Part shown: in pieces, positions 8,588 to 16,259 of the stretch
Layout of the letters: each line of letters starts with the position of its first letter
Position numbering within the stretch: the first letter of the stretch is position 1
Assembly (NCBI GenBank): GCA_905201565.1
Contig: CAJKOS010000011.1
Location: forward strand, 1 to 23,948
From: an uncultured Erysipelotrichaceae bacterium
GTDB taxonomy: Bacteria; Bacillota_I; Bacilli_A; Erysipelotrichales; Erysipelotrichaceae
DNA length: 23,948 nt
Direction of reading: 5' to 3'
Translations under genes and position numbers: made by a program
Notes under the pieces: model-generated
The model's input: the letters and a program-made list of their open reading frames with translations, nothing else
Databases searched by the model: none
What the model was told of the DNA's origin: nothing

Positions 8588-9223
8588 TCAGACATTAGAA
8601 AGGGAATTTTGCCTGTTGTATAATGACTCAAAACTGTATTTTGATCTATTCGCATATTCTTTTGCTTTTTCTTTATTTCCTTGTTGATAATAGATCTCAG
8701 AAATTAGCAATTCGTATATTCCCTTGTTCTTTGTATCAGATTCAGCAGCACTCTTGTACTTTTCAAGATCACCATAATCCTGATCAATGAGTATTTTTGA
8801 TATTTCTTGTGCAAAATAGAATATATCCGTATACCGTTTTGTTTTGTTCAATAGATTTTTGCAATCATTACAGCGCTTTCCATCACGAAGAGAAACAAAA
8901 TACGGCAACATCTTAACAGCAATATCATCTTTCTGTCTCTGGTTCAGTCGCATTTTCATCAACTCTTCAAATTGGCTATTAATTTCCGTTATATCTTTGG
9001 ACATTATTCCTTCTGTTAATTTCCAATATGACAATTCATATGTGGATAAATACGTTTTTGCATTCTTTCCATTTAAGATCTTATTCAGAAATTTACCATC
9101 TCCATGACGAAGAGCGTTGGATAATGAATTAATGAATTGCTTTTTTTCTTTTTTGAATTGGTAATCGAAGTAAAAGAGTAATACAGTTATCAAAATCAAT
9201 ACAATGATGATAGTTACTTTCAT
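8588..9223 (-). CDS. Membrane-anchored TPR-like hypothetical protein
   Basis: A 211-residue protein that I do not recognise. Residues 1-21 form a hydrophobic helix (VTIIIVLILITVLLFYF) that probably anchors it in the membrane with the rest soluble. The remainder is charged and helical; the end (LLISEIYYQQGNKEKAKEYA) looks like a tetratricopeptide repeat. A CNDC pair occurs at about residues 118-121. The ATG is three bases after the upstream SIS gene stop and has only a weak AGG ahead, so it is probably translated by coupling. It is visibly richer in A+T than the neighbouring genes and is the last gene before the operon terminator. Any role in sugar-amine use is a guess from position. Confidence 0.75.
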   Translation of the reverse strand: MKVTIIIVLILITVLLFYFDYQFKKEKKQFINSLSNALRHGDGKFLNKILNGKNAKTYLSTYELSYWKLTEGIMSKDITEINSQFEELMKMRLNQRQKDDIAVKMLPYFVSLRDGKRCNDCKNLLNKTKRYTDIFYFAQEISKILIDQDYGDLEKYKSAAESDTKNKGIYELLISEIYYQQGNKEKAKEYANRSKYSFESLYNRQNSLSNV

Positions 9224-9226
9224 TCG

Positions 9227-10294
9227 TTAATACCTGTAGCTTTGCATTACCTTATGGAATTCTGATTTTCCTGTTGCACAGCAATCAATACCACGGTCCA
9301 AGGATACATATCTAGCAATAACCTGCAAGAAAATCAGCCACGAAAATGTAGAGAACAAGACATTATCCATAAAAGGATACACAAATGTGGTTATGTCATC
9401 TTCTTCCTTGTTGCTTATCAAAACCGCTTTTGCATCATATTCTTTTCTCAAATACTGCAGCAATCTAACCAGCCTTGCATAATGTCTGTCCGGAAACCCT
9501 ATGCCTATGATCAATGTTTTATTATCCATAGCATGATAAATACCATGCATAAATTCCTCTAGTTCATAGCCGTGCACAAGGCATTCAAGACATTCCAGCA
9601 TTTTCAAGGAGCCTTCTGCTACGGTACCTGCTACATGATCATCTCCAACAAGCACAATTTGATTGATGTCTTGAAATACTGCTTTATTCTTTTGATACCA
9701 CAATGCAATTTCTTCAATTCGGGAACACATTTGCGATAACTCATCTTCAAGCTGATTTCTATAACCTTGTGCCTGATCTGCAGTAATTCTTTCCAAAGTT
9801 TCTGCCCATCGCAAAGCCAGAAGATCAAGTTCTGCAATTGTTGCATATACGCCTTTTGTCTTTGGTCCAACATGTTCTTCAGATATGTGCAGAGGAAGAA
9901 AAACATCCGCATGATTTATTATGCCCGCATTATCATTTCCTGAGACTGCTAGTGTTTTTATCGCTGCTTCTTTTGCTCTATCTAAAGCCTCAATCGTACT
10001 TTCGGATATACCACCTTGAGAGATTCCAATCACGATGCTGTTAGAATTAATAAATGTACGATCTGTAAATGCCATTGCTTTCACCGGCTCTACTTCGATC
10101 TGAAGAACCTGTTCCATCAGATCGACAGCACCAATTGCTGCATTCAGACTGCTACCTGATCCAACAAGATATATCTTTTCAATAGAGTCAGAAAGCAAGC
10201 ATACATACTCCGCAAATATCTGCTTATCATTTTGTAATATCTGCTGTATCTCTGAAGGCGTTTCACGGATATAATCAATCATATCTTTCTTCAT
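9227..10294 (-). CDS. SIS-domain protein, GfrE/FrlB-type sugar-amine phosphate deglycase
   Basis: A 355-residue double-SIS protein related to the isomerase half of GlmS. The first SIS domain has the sugar-phosphate loop YLVGSGSSLNAA (42-53) and ISQGGISEST (91-100). The second SIS domain includes LEEFMHGIYHAM, the position of the family EF.HG segment. In gfr-type operons such proteins hydrolyse glucoselysine-6-phosphate or fructoselysine-6-phosphate to hexose-6-phosphate and lysine. Its ATG overlaps the HAD stop (ATGA) and GGAG lies 5 bases ahead. A GlmS-like deaminase role is less likely because of the PTS context. Because the other SIS protein (11020-11991) looks more FrlB-like, this one may handle the second substrate type (inference). 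Confidence 0.8.
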   Translation of the reverse strand: MKKDMIDYIRETPSEIQQILQNDKQIFAEYVCLLSDSIEKIYLVGSGSSLNAAIGAVDLMEQVLQIEVEPVKAMAFTDRTFINSNSIVIGISQGGISESTIEALDRAKEAAIKTLAVSGNDNAGIINHADVFLPLHISEEHVGPKTKGVYATIAELDLLALRWAETLERITADQAQGYRNQLEDELSQMCSRIEEIALWYQKNKAVFQDINQIVLVGDDHVAGTVAEGSLKMLECLECLVHGYELEEFMHGIYHAMDNKTLIIGIGFPDRHYARLVRLLQYLRKEYDAKAVLISNKEEDDITTFVYPFMDNVLFSTFSWLIFLQVIARYVSLDRGIDCCATGKSEFHKVMQSYRY

Positions 10295-10941
10295 AATTGC
10301 TCCATATAGCGCAATGCGTCATGAAGACTTGCCACAACTGCTAGAGCAAGCTTTCTTTCCTCTTCTGTTGGAGAATTAACGGATGGAACCATGATTACCT
10401 TGATTCCTGCTCGATTTGCCGCAAGAACCCCATAGCCTGTATCCTCAAGAACAAGTGCCTTTTCTTCTGGAACATCAGCTTTTTCCAGTACCTTTAAGTA
10501 AATCTCTGGATCTGGTTTTCTTTTTTTTACTTCATCTCCACAAACCGCAAACATAAACCTCTTCATTAGATGGAACTGTGCCAATCGCTTCATAGTATTC
10601 ATACGATCAGTTGTTGTTGCTATTGCGCGGCGAATGTGCATTTCATCCAACCAATCCAACAATTCACATACACCAGGCATCAATTCTATTTCTCTTTCAA
10701 GAAGTTCTTGTCCTTTCACTCTGGCTTCTGAAAGCATCTGTTCACGGAATTCTACACCTTTCAATTCTTGCTCCAAAACTCTTTCCGCATCTTTTCCTGA
10801 TACACCGACCACTTTATGAAAAGCCTGCCCAAATTGTGGGGTATCATATTTCTTTCCAACTTCATTCCAAGCTTTCTGCCACAAAAACTCAGTATTTAGA
10901 ATCAGTCCGTCAACATCAAATATCACAAATTCTGGTTTCAT
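10291..10941 (-). CDS. HAD-superfamily phosphatase / beta-phosphoglucomutase-like
   Basis: A 216-residue HAD hydrolase with a helical cap of the beta-phosphoglucomutase type. Motif I is FDVDG with nucleophile Asp9 and acid Asp11; motif II is ATTTDR (108-113); the motif III lysine is Lys142 in KPDPE; motif IV is LEDTGYG with Glu166/Asp167. All catalytic residues are present. The likely activity is dephosphorylation of a small sugar phosphate, or hexose phosphate isomerisation; substrate cannot be told from sequence. AAGGAG lies 10 bases ahead of the ATG. The gene sits between the two SIS deglycases and overlaps the second one by four bases, which points to the same pathway. Confidence 0.88.
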   Translation of the reverse strand: MKPEFVIFDVDGLILNTEFLWQKAWNEVGKKYDTPQFGQAFHKVVGVSGKDAERVLEQELKGVEFREQMLSEARVKGQELLEREIELMPGVCELLDWLDEMHIRRAIATTTDRMNTMKRLAQFHLMKRFMFAVCGDEVKKRKPDPEIYLKVLEKADVPEEKALVLEDTGYGVLAANRAGIKVIMVPSVNSPTEEERKLALAVVASLHDALRYMEQL

Positions 10942-10964
10942 CCTCTTTCGCTCCTTAAAGTAAA

Positions 10965-10991
10965 CCTGTACATGATTTGCTCATGTACAGG
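10965..10991 (-). terminator. Strong intergenic hairpin between gfrF-like and HAD genes
   Basis: A perfect 11-bp inverted repeat (CCTGTACATGA / TCATGTACAGG) with a 5-base loop. On the minus strand it is followed by TTTACTTT, an interrupted T-run, and 8 bases later by the HAD ribosome binding site (AAGGAG, 10951-10956). It could act as a partial terminator or as an RNA-stabilising end for the upstream transcript, or it could be a dyad operator. Confidence 0.55.
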
Positions 10992-11019
10992 CTAGTTTTC
11001 TTTCAGTAAATACAGGAAA

Positions 11020-11991
11020 TTAATAATTGAACTTCCACATGTATTTACGCCAGCTCAGTGGATGTTGGCGACGATCAGCAAGCAGATTGTTGTAGACATC
11101 AAGAATCTCGCTGTAGAAGCTATGGTCATAGTATTCAGAAACTTCTCCCATATCCTTCATACCATAATCCCAGCCATCAATGACTGTTGTATGGTTATTA
11201 TATTTTGAAAGGAATCTGAGTGCTCTTTCATCTACTTCTCTTGTTCTTCCGGTTGACTTCAGGAAGAGATATGCTGTATCTGGTTCAGTAATTTCGAATG
11301 GACCGTTGAAGAATTCATCGGAATGAATAACTGAAGAATTGATCCACTGCATTTCCATGAAAATGCAGATGGTCTGCTGCTGTGCAGCTGCCCAGGCAGT
11401 ACCAGAACCCATTGTGTAAATGATGTCATTCTTTGCATAATCAATTGAGAACTTGACTGCATCCGGAACAACCTTTACACGTGCATCTGGAACAATTTCA
11501 TTCATTTTCTTCATTGCGCTCTTCATTGCTTCATATGTTTCTTCATTCTTTTCAACTGCATACAAAGTCTCATAAGCAATTGCAAGGGCGTATGCACTCT
11601 TGGATTCTTCATACAAAGCGCCATCTACACCAGTATCTTTGAACTGAATAGTATAATCCGCAACTTTTTCAAGAGGTGTATCTGTCTCAAGCTGCAACGC
11701 AATAACTGTTGCGCCAAGTTCCTTTGCTTTTTTTGCTGCTTCAACAGTCTGTGCAGTATTTCCTCTGCGGCTGGCACAAACAACAATGGAATTTGGTCCT
11801 ACGTTCTTTGGCCAGTCATGGCTGAATTCATTGGCATTGCCATAATTAGTTGAAAGTTTGGCTGCTTCACGCGTCAGATAATAATAGGGTGCATAGAAGC
11901 AGGCAAGAGATCCACCACATCCGGTAAAGCTTACATTGTTGATCTCTTTGCTCGATGTGATTTCTTCAATTGTTTTTTTGACGTCGTACAT
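11020..11991 (-). CDS. gfrF: Fructoselysine-6-phosphate deglycase-like SIS protein
   Basis: A 323-residue double-SIS protein of the FrlB/GfrF family, which cleaves fructoselysine-6-phosphate to glucose-6-phosphate and lysine in the cytosol. The first SIS domain shows FTGCGGSLA (22-30) and CASRRGNTAQT (72-82). The family segment around the catalytic glutamate reads HSDEFFNGPFE (223-233, Glu226). The C-terminus, HPLSWRKYMW, is characteristic of this family. The start at 11991 has AAGGAG about 8 bases ahead. A related family member, FraB, acts on fructose-asparagine phosphate, so the exact amine is open. The symbol rests on homology and on the PTS context, not on proven substrate. Confidence 0.85.
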   Translation of the reverse strand: MYDVKKTIEEITSSKEINNVSFTGCGGSLACFYAPYYYLTREAAKLSTNYGNANEFSHDWPKNVGPNSIVVCASRRGNTAQTVEAAKKAKELGATVIALQLETDTPLEKVADYTIQFKDTGVDGALYEESKSAYALAIAYETLYAVEKNEETYEAMKSAMKKMNEIVPDARVKVVPDAVKFSIDYAKNDIIYTMGSGTAWAAAQQQTICIFMEMQWINSSVIHSDEFFNGPFEITEPDTAYLFLKSTGRTREVDERALRFLSKYNNHTTVIDGWDYGMKDMGEVSEYYDHSFYSEILDVYNNLLADRRQHPLSWRKYMWKFNY

Positions 11992-12011
11992 TTTATTTCT
12001 CCTTTTCTCTA

Positions 12012-12041
12012 ACAGGTTTCCCTGTATGTGCTTTCAGTATA
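12012..12041 (-). promoter_or_regulatory. Candidate internal promoter with cre-like operator
   Basis: Within the 153-base gap ahead of the gfrF-like gene, the minus strand carries a possible -10 box TATACT (12041-12036), but the -35 region is poor. Immediately after it lies TGAAAGCACATACA (12036-12023), which differs from a strong CcpA cre (TGAAAGCGCTTACA) at two positions. The same stretch runs into ACAGG-GAAA-CCTGT (12025-12012), a 5-bp stem with a GNRA-type tetraloop that would sit near the 5' end of a transcript starting here. Motif matching was done by eye. Confidence 0.35.
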
Positions 12042-12144
12042 AAACCGATCATTCACCTCATTATTTCTGTGGAAAAAGTGAGGCACTTTGTATTAAATTC
12101 CCAAGATAAATCAACACATTTTAAGGAAATCGACATTTCGGAAT

Positions 12145-13530
12145 TCAAATCTGACATTCCATTTCTCTTTTGTACGATTGTGTCATCATTTCTTCTACGC
12201 GCTTTTTGTTTTTCATCTTACTGACATAATTAATGATGTTTTTCTTTATAAACAGCAACTGGGCAAGCAGATCTCTCACCCACTGATCCGCATTAAATGC
12301 CCACCAGATAAAAATGATGTCCGCATGCATATAGCCAAGAATAACAATAAACAACACTCTCACAAGCCAGATTCCAATTGCATTAATCACTAACGTTTCT
12401 TTAATCTGTCCAGCGGATCGCAAATAACCAAACAGGACTTTTTGTTTATGTGCTGGATATTGAGAGAATATCATCGCCATCAGGTATTGCGTCCCTATCG
12501 CTATCAGTTCAGGTTTATCCGTCAAAAGAGTCATTGTCCATTCTGAGAAAAAGGCAAGATATCCCATCGTAATAATAGAAATCACACCACAAATTCTGCT
12601 CAACTGCCTATAGTAAAGCTTAAACAAATCTCCATCCAATGATCCGATCGCATTTCCACTCAATGAAAGTGAAGCAGTCAAAAAACCAGCTGACATCATG
12701 TTGCAGAACGTTTCTCCCTGTAATCCAAGTTGAAATGCCGCATAAACATTCTGTCCATAAGAAAGTATCATCGCCCCGACAAATACCATTGCAAAGGACC
12801 AGAATGAATTTTCAATTGCAGAAGGTATACCTACTCTTAACAATGAAGATATCTGTTTAAAATCTTTTCCTGTCAGCCTGCCAATGTTTCTTGGCAACAA
12901 GCCATTCTTACGATAAAGAAAATATGTTCCCGTAAGAAACATCATGCCATTTGAAAGCGTTTGGACAAAAGCAGCGCCAGGTAATTTAAACATTCCAATC
13001 ACAAAATACCCAACAACGATTGTAAAACAATTTCCGGTCATTGCTATAAACAGCGGCGTCTTAGTGTCGCTGTTTGCCTGAAATGCGGCATTATTAATAT
13101 GCACAAGAGATATCAACGGATAACTGAATATTGAATATCTGATGTATCTGCTGGCTATTTCTATCAGGTTTGCATCACTTGTCATCAGTGAAAGAAAGCA
13201 TTTTGAAAAGAGCACAACTACAGATGTGCAGATAAGTGCCATTGGAATAATGGTACACACTGCTGTTTTTTGCAGTCTTGCCGCAAGCTTGTAATCTTTT
13301 CTTCCAAATGCCACCGCAAAGATAACCATGGTGCCTATCGCAAAACCATAAAATAAGTCGAAATAAATATTATAAATGTTATTTGCCAGTCCATAGGAAC
13401 TGATCTCCGCCACCGCAAGTCTTCCAATATATGCGGTCAATATCATGTTTGAAACACATAATAAAGCATTTTGAAGAATGGCGGGAATCAGTATTTTCAA
13501 AATCCTGATGTTGATATCTCTGTTTTTCAT
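12145..13530 (-). CDS. MATE-family multidrug/organic cation efflux transporter
   Basis: A 461-residue polytopic membrane protein with about twelve hydrophobic helices in the two-bundle pattern of MATE (NorM/DinF) transporters. The N-terminal stretch ILKILIPAILQNALLCVSNM and the following TAYIGRLAVAEISSYG are typical. These proteins export cationic organic compounds in exchange for Na+ or H+. A near-perfect Shine-Dalgarno (GGAGGTGAG) precedes the ATG. It lies between the PTS IID gene and the gfrF-like gene in the same orientation; a hairpin with a T-run sits directly ahead of its ribosome binding site. I infer that it may export an amine or amino acid released by the deglycases, or an unrelated toxic compound; no sequence feature shows the substrate. 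Confidence 0.88.
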   Translation of the reverse strand: MKNRDINIRILKILIPAILQNALLCVSNMILTAYIGRLAVAEISSYGLANNIYNIYFDLFYGFAIGTMVIFAVAFGRKDYKLAARLQKTAVCTIIPMALICTSVVVLFSKCFLSLMTSDANLIEIASRYIRYSIFSYPLISLVHINNAAFQANSDTKTPLFIAMTGNCFTIVVGYFVIGMFKLPGAAFVQTLSNGMMFLTGTYFLYRKNGLLPRNIGRLTGKDFKQISSLLRVGIPSAIENSFWSFAMVFVGAMILSYGQNVYAAFQLGLQGETFCNMMSAGFLTASLSLSGNAIGSLDGDLFKLYYRQLSRICGVISIITMGYLAFFSEWTMTLLTDKPELIAIGTQYLMAMIFSQYPAHKQKVLFGYLRSAGQIKETLVINAIGIWLVRVLFIVILGYMHADIIFIWWAFNADQWVRDLLAQLLFIKKNIINYVSKMKNKKRVEEMMTQSYKREMECQI

Positions 13531-13545
13531 TACTCACCTCCATGA

Positions 13546-13580
13546 AAAAAACCCACACAACTATGCTGTGCAGGTTTTTA
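13546..13580 (-). terminator. Terminator-like hairpin between PTS IID and MATE genes
   Basis: On the minus strand AAAAACC (13579-13573) pairs with GGTTTTT (13553-13547), with an inner CACA/TGTG stem across a 2x2 internal loop, and the right arm runs into seven Ts. The MATE ribosome binding site begins 6-7 bases further on. It probably acts as a leaky terminator separating the transporter genes from the exporter and enzyme genes, so that the latter are made at a lower level or from another promoter. Confidence 0.6.
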
Positions 13581-13679
13581 ATATTATCTTCCTGCATGCC
13601 AGACGATAGACGCAAAACCATTACATAATCTGTTTCAAGACATAACTAGTTTTCGATTATCTTCCGGATCCAGAGTTTT

Positions 13680-14519
13680 TTATACTGCCAGAATGCCAAA
13701 GTAATTCAGGATAATACCAAGTACGAAACAAAGGATAATGATGAACATTGGCTTTACTTTTCCTGACCTGATAATTCCATACATCAGCCATGTCATTGCC
13801 AAAGGAATCATTTTTGGAAGAATACTATCCAATACACTCTGCAGGACAAATGCTTCTCCAAATGTAATTGGTGTTGTCAGATTTGCAAGTGAAGCTGACA
13901 TACCACCGATAACAAACAGACCCGCAATCGAACATACAAACATAACTTTCTCCATCAGGTTTGAACTCGCCATCTGCTGGACAAACTCCTGACCTTTGGT
14001 GTAACCGAGTTTGGCGAAGAACCAGGTGATCGGAACACTTGTAAAAATAGAAATCAGTGCAGCGAGAATTGGCCCGAATATGGATCCCTGTTGTGCTAAA
14101 GAAATGCCGATAGACATAGCAATAATACGAATCGTCCCCTGGAATAAGGAATCACCAATACCAGAAAGCGGGCCCATCAGCGCAACCTTTACCGCATTGA
14201 TAACCGCAGGATCAAAGGTGTCTGGATTTTCCGCATATTCTTCTTCCATAGCTTCAGAAATTCCAATTGCTAAAGCAGCGCATTGCGGAGTGATGTTGAA
14301 GAATTCAAGATGTCTGCGATAAGCTTCTTTCTTTTTTTCAACCTCGTTTTCTTCCGGATATAGTCTGTCAATACAATGAGACATTGCATACATGTATGCA
14401 GTATTCATCTGTCTTTCATAATTCCAGTTTGTCTGCATGCACCATGCGCCCCAGAATATTTCCCTCAACTTCTTATTTAATGGTGTATTTTTCTGTGCTT
14501 CTAATCCTTTAACTGACAT
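13680..14519 (-). CDS. PTS mannose-family IID membrane component
   Basis: The IID subunit forms the sugar channel together with IIC in mannose/sorbose-class phosphotransferase systems. The hallmark LMGPLSGIGDSLFQGT is present (the family usually has LMGPLAGIGDS), as is FWGAWCMQTNWNYERQ near the N-terminus. Several hydrophobic helices occupy the C-terminal part. An in-frame ATG 42 bases upstream exists inside IIC, but I start at 14519 (MSVKGLEAQ, 279 aa), because GGGAGGTGAG lies 7 bases ahead, directly after the IIC stop at 14533. Order IIA-IIB-IIC-IID with a LevR-type regulator matches gfr, lev and man operons. Confidence 0.93.
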   Translation of the reverse strand: MSVKGLEAQKNTPLNKKLREIFWGAWCMQTNWNYERQMNTAYMYAMSHCIDRLYPEENEVEKKKEAYRRHLEFFNITPQCAALAIGISEAMEEEYAENPDTFDPAVINAVKVALMGPLSGIGDSLFQGTIRIIAMSIGISLAQQGSIFGPILAALISIFTSVPITWFFAKLGYTKGQEFVQQMASSNLMEKVMFVCSIAGLFVIGGMSASLANLTTPITFGEAFVLQSVLDSILPKMIPLAMTWLMYGIIRSGKVKPMFIIILCFVLGIILNYFGILAV

Positions 14520-14532
14520 ATTCTCACCTCCC

Positions 14533-15330
14533 TTAATTATCAAGGTCTTCCAGGTCATCAATTGACGAAGACTGACCAGATGATACGGTTGCTGTTGTAT
14601 TTCCTGTATACTTGATTGTGTACATCATTCCTGCAAGAACAATTCCAATAAGAGCTATTGCAGTAAGACCAAGACCTGAGTATGCAGCAAGCAAGAAACC
14701 TGCAAAGAAATAAATGACCGTATTCTTGTTGACCATGGTAGACAGCAGCATTGCAAAACCGTAGAAAGCAATAATGTTTGCACCAAGAGTAATTCCATTT
14801 GTTATCCATTCCGGAACAACCTCAGCAATGGACTGAACAACACCTGCACCAAAGTAAACGGACAGGAAGACTGGAATGATGGTAAATAATACGTAGAGCG
14901 CTGGCCCATATACAATGTCTACACGTTTTGCAGCATCGAACTTTCCTGCCTCAACGTAGTTATCACACATGTGTGTAAAGTGAATTCTGACAACACTGGC
15001 AATTGTATCCAGCAATGTAACAAGAAGAGTCATCGGAACTGCAACAGTTAACGCAGTTTCAATATTTGCTCCTGTCATGATGCAGATTGCACATCCAACA
15101 AGTGACCCCATGTTCATATCGATGCCAGATGCACCAATACTCATCATGCCAAGAGTAGCAAGCTCCATCTGTGCACCTACTGCCAATCCAACTTGCAGGT
15201 CGCCAAGTAACAGACCACATAATGTACATGTCATCAATGGTCTCTCAAAATTTAATCTTCCGAGCATTCTGGAATCCAGAATCATCAGTACCGATATCAG
15301 CGATACTATAATTGTTTGAAAAAGATGCAT
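14533..15330 (-). CDS. PTS mannose-family IIC membrane component
   Basis: A 265-residue polytopic protein that binds and translocates the sugar with IID. The conserved segment LGDLQVGLAVGAQMELATLG (about residues 42-61) corresponds to the LGD..G...G...EL..LG signature of sorbose/mannose IIC proteins, followed by SIGASGIDMNMG. The cytosolic C-terminal tail is acidic and serine rich (SSSIDDLEDLDN). AAGGGAG lies ahead of the ATG at 15330, 15 bases after the IIB stop. The substrate is inferred from the adjacent deglycases, not from this protein. Confidence 0.93.
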   Translation of the reverse strand: MHLFQTIIVSLISVLMILDSRMLGRLNFERPLMTCTLCGLLLGDLQVGLAVGAQMELATLGMMSIGASGIDMNMGSLVGCAICIMTGANIETALTVAVPMTLLVTLLDTIASVVRIHFTHMCDNYVEAGKFDAAKRVDIVYGPALYVLFTIIPVFLSVYFGAGVVQSIAEVVPEWITNGITLGANIIAFYGFAMLLSTMVNKNTVIYFFAGFLLAAYSGLGLTAIALIGIVLAGMMYTIKYTGNTTATVSSGQSSSIDDLEDLDN

Positions 15331-15345
15331 ATTATTCTCCCTTCA

Positions 15346-15813
15346 CTAACTGATTTTCAATTCTTCCCGTTTTGTTGTTGGCAACTGCTGCATAAATACA
15401 TCACATCCTGTTGCCTGCACTTTTTTCAGATCCTCTTCTTCATCTTTTGTCAGATATACAACGTCTGTATATAATTTGGAATTTTCTTTCTTGGCAATTC
15501 CACCAAGATTGAGTTCCTTGAATACAGGGTGTGCACAGATAAACCTGGATGCATCGTGCACATTGCCAAAAATGATGAAGATTGTGTCCGACAGAGATTC
15601 AATTTTCTGAATTCTTTCCAATGCTTTCTCAACAGAAAATACATTCAATTTAACCCCTGCCGGCTTTGCCATATTCATGGTCATTTTTTGAAAGTCATCC
15701 GCAGCTGCTTTATCATCAATGACAATAATTCTTGTAGCTCCCAAAAAATGCGTCCAGGTAAATGCCACCTGTCCATGAACCATGCGATGATCAATTCGTA
15801 ATGCTTTAATCAT
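15346..15813 (-). CDS. PTS mannose-family IIB component
   Basis: A 155-residue cytosolic phosphotransfer protein. The active-site motif is RIDHRMVHGQV (residues 6-16), where His14 would be the phosphorylated histidine; the family usually reads RIDDRLIHGQV, so Asp to His at residue 9 is a small oddity. The protein takes phosphate from IIA and passes it to the incoming sugar bound by IIC/IID. AAGGAG precedes the ATG by 8 bases, and the gene lies 15 bases past the IIA stop. Confidence 0.94.
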   Translation of the reverse strand: MIKALRIDHRMVHGQVAFTWTHFLGATRIIVIDDKAAADDFQKMTMNMAKPAGVKLNVFSVEKALERIQKIESLSDTIFIIFGNVHDASRFICAHPVFKELNLGGIAKKENSKLYTDVVYLTKDEEEDLKKVQATGCDVFMQQLPTTKREELKIS

Positions 15814-15828
15814 AGTTTCACTCCTTTC

Positions 15829-16242
15829 TCAAAGATCATCTTCTATTTCATTGCCTGCAAGACTCATTAGTTTGTTGCAATAAACTGCATTAAATTCTCC
15901 GGCATCCATCTTCTGCACCAGTTCTTTAACAGAGCTACTACTCAACAGATAATCCATCAGAAGAGCCAGACTTGTATTTGTAATAAGGTGGAATGATCGG
16001 TTATACAGTTTTTTCATAAATGCATTGTTTACAGATCCACCAAGCAGATCCGTAAATACAATCAGTTCATCTTCTTCCCCGACTGTTCCCAATATCCTTT
16101 CCACTTCTTCATCCATTTGAAAATCTGGTGTTTCATAGCAACAAATTGCTTCAATTTCCTGTGGTCCTACAATCAGTTGTAATGCGGACATAAATCCTTC
16201 TGCCAGTTTGCCATGCGTTGCAATCACTACTTTTTTCTTCAT
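15829..16242 (-). CDS. PTS mannose-family IIA component
   Basis: A 137-residue cytosolic protein of the mannose IIA fold that takes phosphate from HPr. The phosphorylatable histidine is in IATHGKLAEG near residue 10. The second motif reads VFTDLLGGSVNNAF (usually D.FGGSP.N). I start at 16242 (MKKKVVIATHG), because GGGAG lies about 9 bases ahead; the ATG at 16257, two bases after the levR stop, has no ribosome binding site. Standing as a separate IIA, not fused to IIB, is typical of gfr- and lev-type operons. Confidence 0.93.
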   Translation of the reverse strand: MKKKVVIATHGKLAEGFMSALQLIVGPQEIEAICCYETPDFQMDEEVERILGTVGEEDELIVFTDLLGGSVNNAFMKKLYNRSFHLITNTSLALLMDYLLSSSSVKELVQKMDAGEFNAVYCNKLMSLAGNEIEDDL

Positions 16243-16259
16243 AACTATTTCTCCCATCG

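Noticed and set aside
12055..12087. CCTCA / TGAGG inverted repeat ahead of the gfrF-like gene as an operator
   Set aside because: Only five base pairs with a wide spacer; too weak to call.
13583..13665. Ten-base direct repeat ATTATCTTCC (13583-13592 and 13656-13665) in the IID-MATE gap
   Set aside because: Two short A+T-rich copies 73 bases apart, with no further copies or promoter alignment noticed; probably chance.
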